A stretch of 64,000 nucleotides of DNA from Strongylocentrotus purpuratus. Lineage: Eukaryota > Echinodermata > Echinoidea > Camarodonta > Strongylocentrotidae. Location of the stretch: the NCBI RefSeq assembly GCF_000002235.5, contig NW_022145599.1, positions 10,566,838 through 10,630,837 on the forward strand. The letters run 5' to 3'. The translations under genes were made by a program, and so were the position numbers. Numbering within the stretch: position 1 is the stretch's first letter; each line of letters starts with the position of its first letter. This document shows, one piece after another, positions 62,514-64,000 of this stretch. Below the pieces are notes generated by a model, which did no database searches, had not been told where the DNA came from, and saw only the letters and a program-made list of their open reading frames with translations.

Positions 62514-64000
62514 CCCGTTGCGGATCCCCAGCTTTGATGAGTAGTGGTGGTGTCCGATAGAACCGGTTAGAATACGCCCTCTATAGTTGCTTTTCGAAAC
62601 AGTTCAAGCTCTCCTATCATATACAAATCTCCCTGGTATGTCACGTTGCAAGTCACTGCTGCAAACCTGTGAACATTAAATGAAAAGTGAAATGAGAATT
62701 GAGCATCTATCGGTATAAAAGTCTACTCCATCTCGTGCTTCTCACTCCTACATAACAAAACAACAACATGACATTACACTTTCATTTACAAGCGAAAGCA
62801 CAATTTCAAGTTCCCTGTAAAAATCAACAAAATCAATAACAGAGCATGAAGGTGAATTTCAACGAAAAAACAACACTACATGCACACATCATATAAATTG
62901 CAACATAACTGTTTACTGATGTTATGAATACTGCTTGCATAAGTTTCTCTAATCAATCCCAAAACTTGCCAGGTCTGTCTGACATTACAACTATTAATGT
63001 ACGCAAAATGAATTCCATCGACAGAGATGCCACTATACATAGTGGGTGAATTAAAGTTGGTAAATAGGGGTTCTTGAGAAGAAAATGTATGAAAAGAAAC
63101 ACATAAGTAAAGTTTATTCTCTGAAATTAGTTCACTGTCTGCATAGATACAGATTACTTTATTCTATTGGGGCACCTCTTGATGGATATAATGTAATGAC
63201 AAGGCAAAAAAAAAGGTAACATTAACAATACTAGCCATACTTATAATCATATTAATGGTATAAGGCGCATGCAGCAAGCCAGCTGGTAGACTCGGAAGCA
63301 AAATTGCCAGGTGGTTTTCCATATTTTCGAAAGACCTAGCACAGCTACCCAGCTCTCAACAATAATAACAGGCATCTAGCTCCCAGGCAAGTCGATCGGG
63401 GCTAATTAATTGTCTTGACAGTCCTCAACATTTCAAGAAGAATCGATTGGCAGGGCAATTCAATATTGATAGGTCGCTTGGAGAATCGCTCCCTTCCCAT
63501 GTTCAGATTGAGAGAGGGTCCCCGGCTATGCCACGTTCTGAACATCGAGGGTTGGAACGTCTGCGAAGCAAATTCAATTCAGTCTCGTCTTCTTTGGCTT
63601 AGCATGCATGGCCATGAATTATCCCTCAAGGGCTCTTTTAAACAATAGGAAAGTTTGTACAAATGAAAAAAACAACCGCAATCACCACAGACTGAAATTT
63701 AAAGTCAAATCACAGGATACATATTGTAGAAGAGAAAACAAAACATGAAAAGTAACTTGTTTTGGAAAGGAAGAAAGAGCAAGTCAAATATGATTTGTAA
63801 TTGTATTAAAGGTAAAGATCAGTTATGGTCATGCGATTGCATTGTGAAAGAAACGTTGTGGAATCGATCAGAAAAGGTTGATCATCTAGCATCTGGCATC
63901 TGCAAGGTTCTGGAATCATCAAAATGAAAAGAAATTTGGCCCATTCTTCGTAAAGTTACAAGCACTATACACAGAAAGATGTATATGGGACTACCCTATA
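62514..64000. other. Upstream flank of ANKFN1
   Basis: No gene is supported. 63240-63650 has higher GC and complexity than its surroundings, with GCTAATTAATTG at 63400-63411; it could be regulatory or an unseen 5' exon, but nothing proves it. Confidence 0.3.

Noticed and set aside
63240-63660. Higher-complexity upstream block with a 77-codon frame
   Set aside because: It could be regulatory, but the frame has no recognisable motif or splice partner, so it is not listed as a gene.
60600-64000. Ancient viral or LTR element
   Set aside because: I looked for LTRs, primer-binding sites and gag/pol-like frames here and in the rest of the window and saw none.

Overview
This is eukaryotic, AT-rich, intron-rich animal DNA, most likely from a marine invertebrate deuterostome, with a sea urchin-like echinoderm as the best guess. 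The evidence is recognisable orthologues of two conserved animal genes split by GT-AG introns, a tRNA-derived SINE, many short palindromic DNA transposons, and a composite pearl/helentron-like repeat of the kind common in marine invertebrates. The species call is an inference.

Layout. (1) 1-3060, + strand: the last four exons of ECD (ecdysoneless homologue), followed by a 3' UTR that carries a palindromic transposon and a poly(A) signal at 3721. (2) 5346-8929, - strand: a complete three-exon gene for a 648-residue basic protein that I do not recognise. It converges on ECD. (3) 8930-17874: no coding sequence that I can support. It holds three independent tandem arrays, a pearl/helentron-like composite repeat and, at its right end, the presumed 3' UTR of the next gene. 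(4) 17875-62513, - strand: a complete or nearly complete ANKFN1 (Drosophila wide awake, mouse Nmf9) orthologue. In the preferred model it has 24 coding exons whose phases agree at every junction and whose sum is 3492 nt (1163 residues). Domain order is a disordered N-terminus, two ankyrin repeats, a fibronectin III domain, a conserved central region and a C-terminal Ras-association fold. (5) 62514-64000: upstream DNA with no supported gene.

The 5' end of ANKFN1 is ambiguous. The exon at 54713-54805 is open in two frames, and two phase-consistent chains reach the common exon at 49062-49183: one through 62345-62513, the other through 57931-58007 and 54113-54161.

Most of the rest is repeats inside ANKFN1 introns. 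Many copies from unrelated families start within about 45 nt of a 5' splice site. I found no CRISPR, operon, viral element or clearly new molecular system. The best leads are the alternative 5' architecture of ANKFN1, the unknown 648-residue gene, a 741-bp transposon with an unusually long target duplication, and the crowding of repeats next to splice donors.
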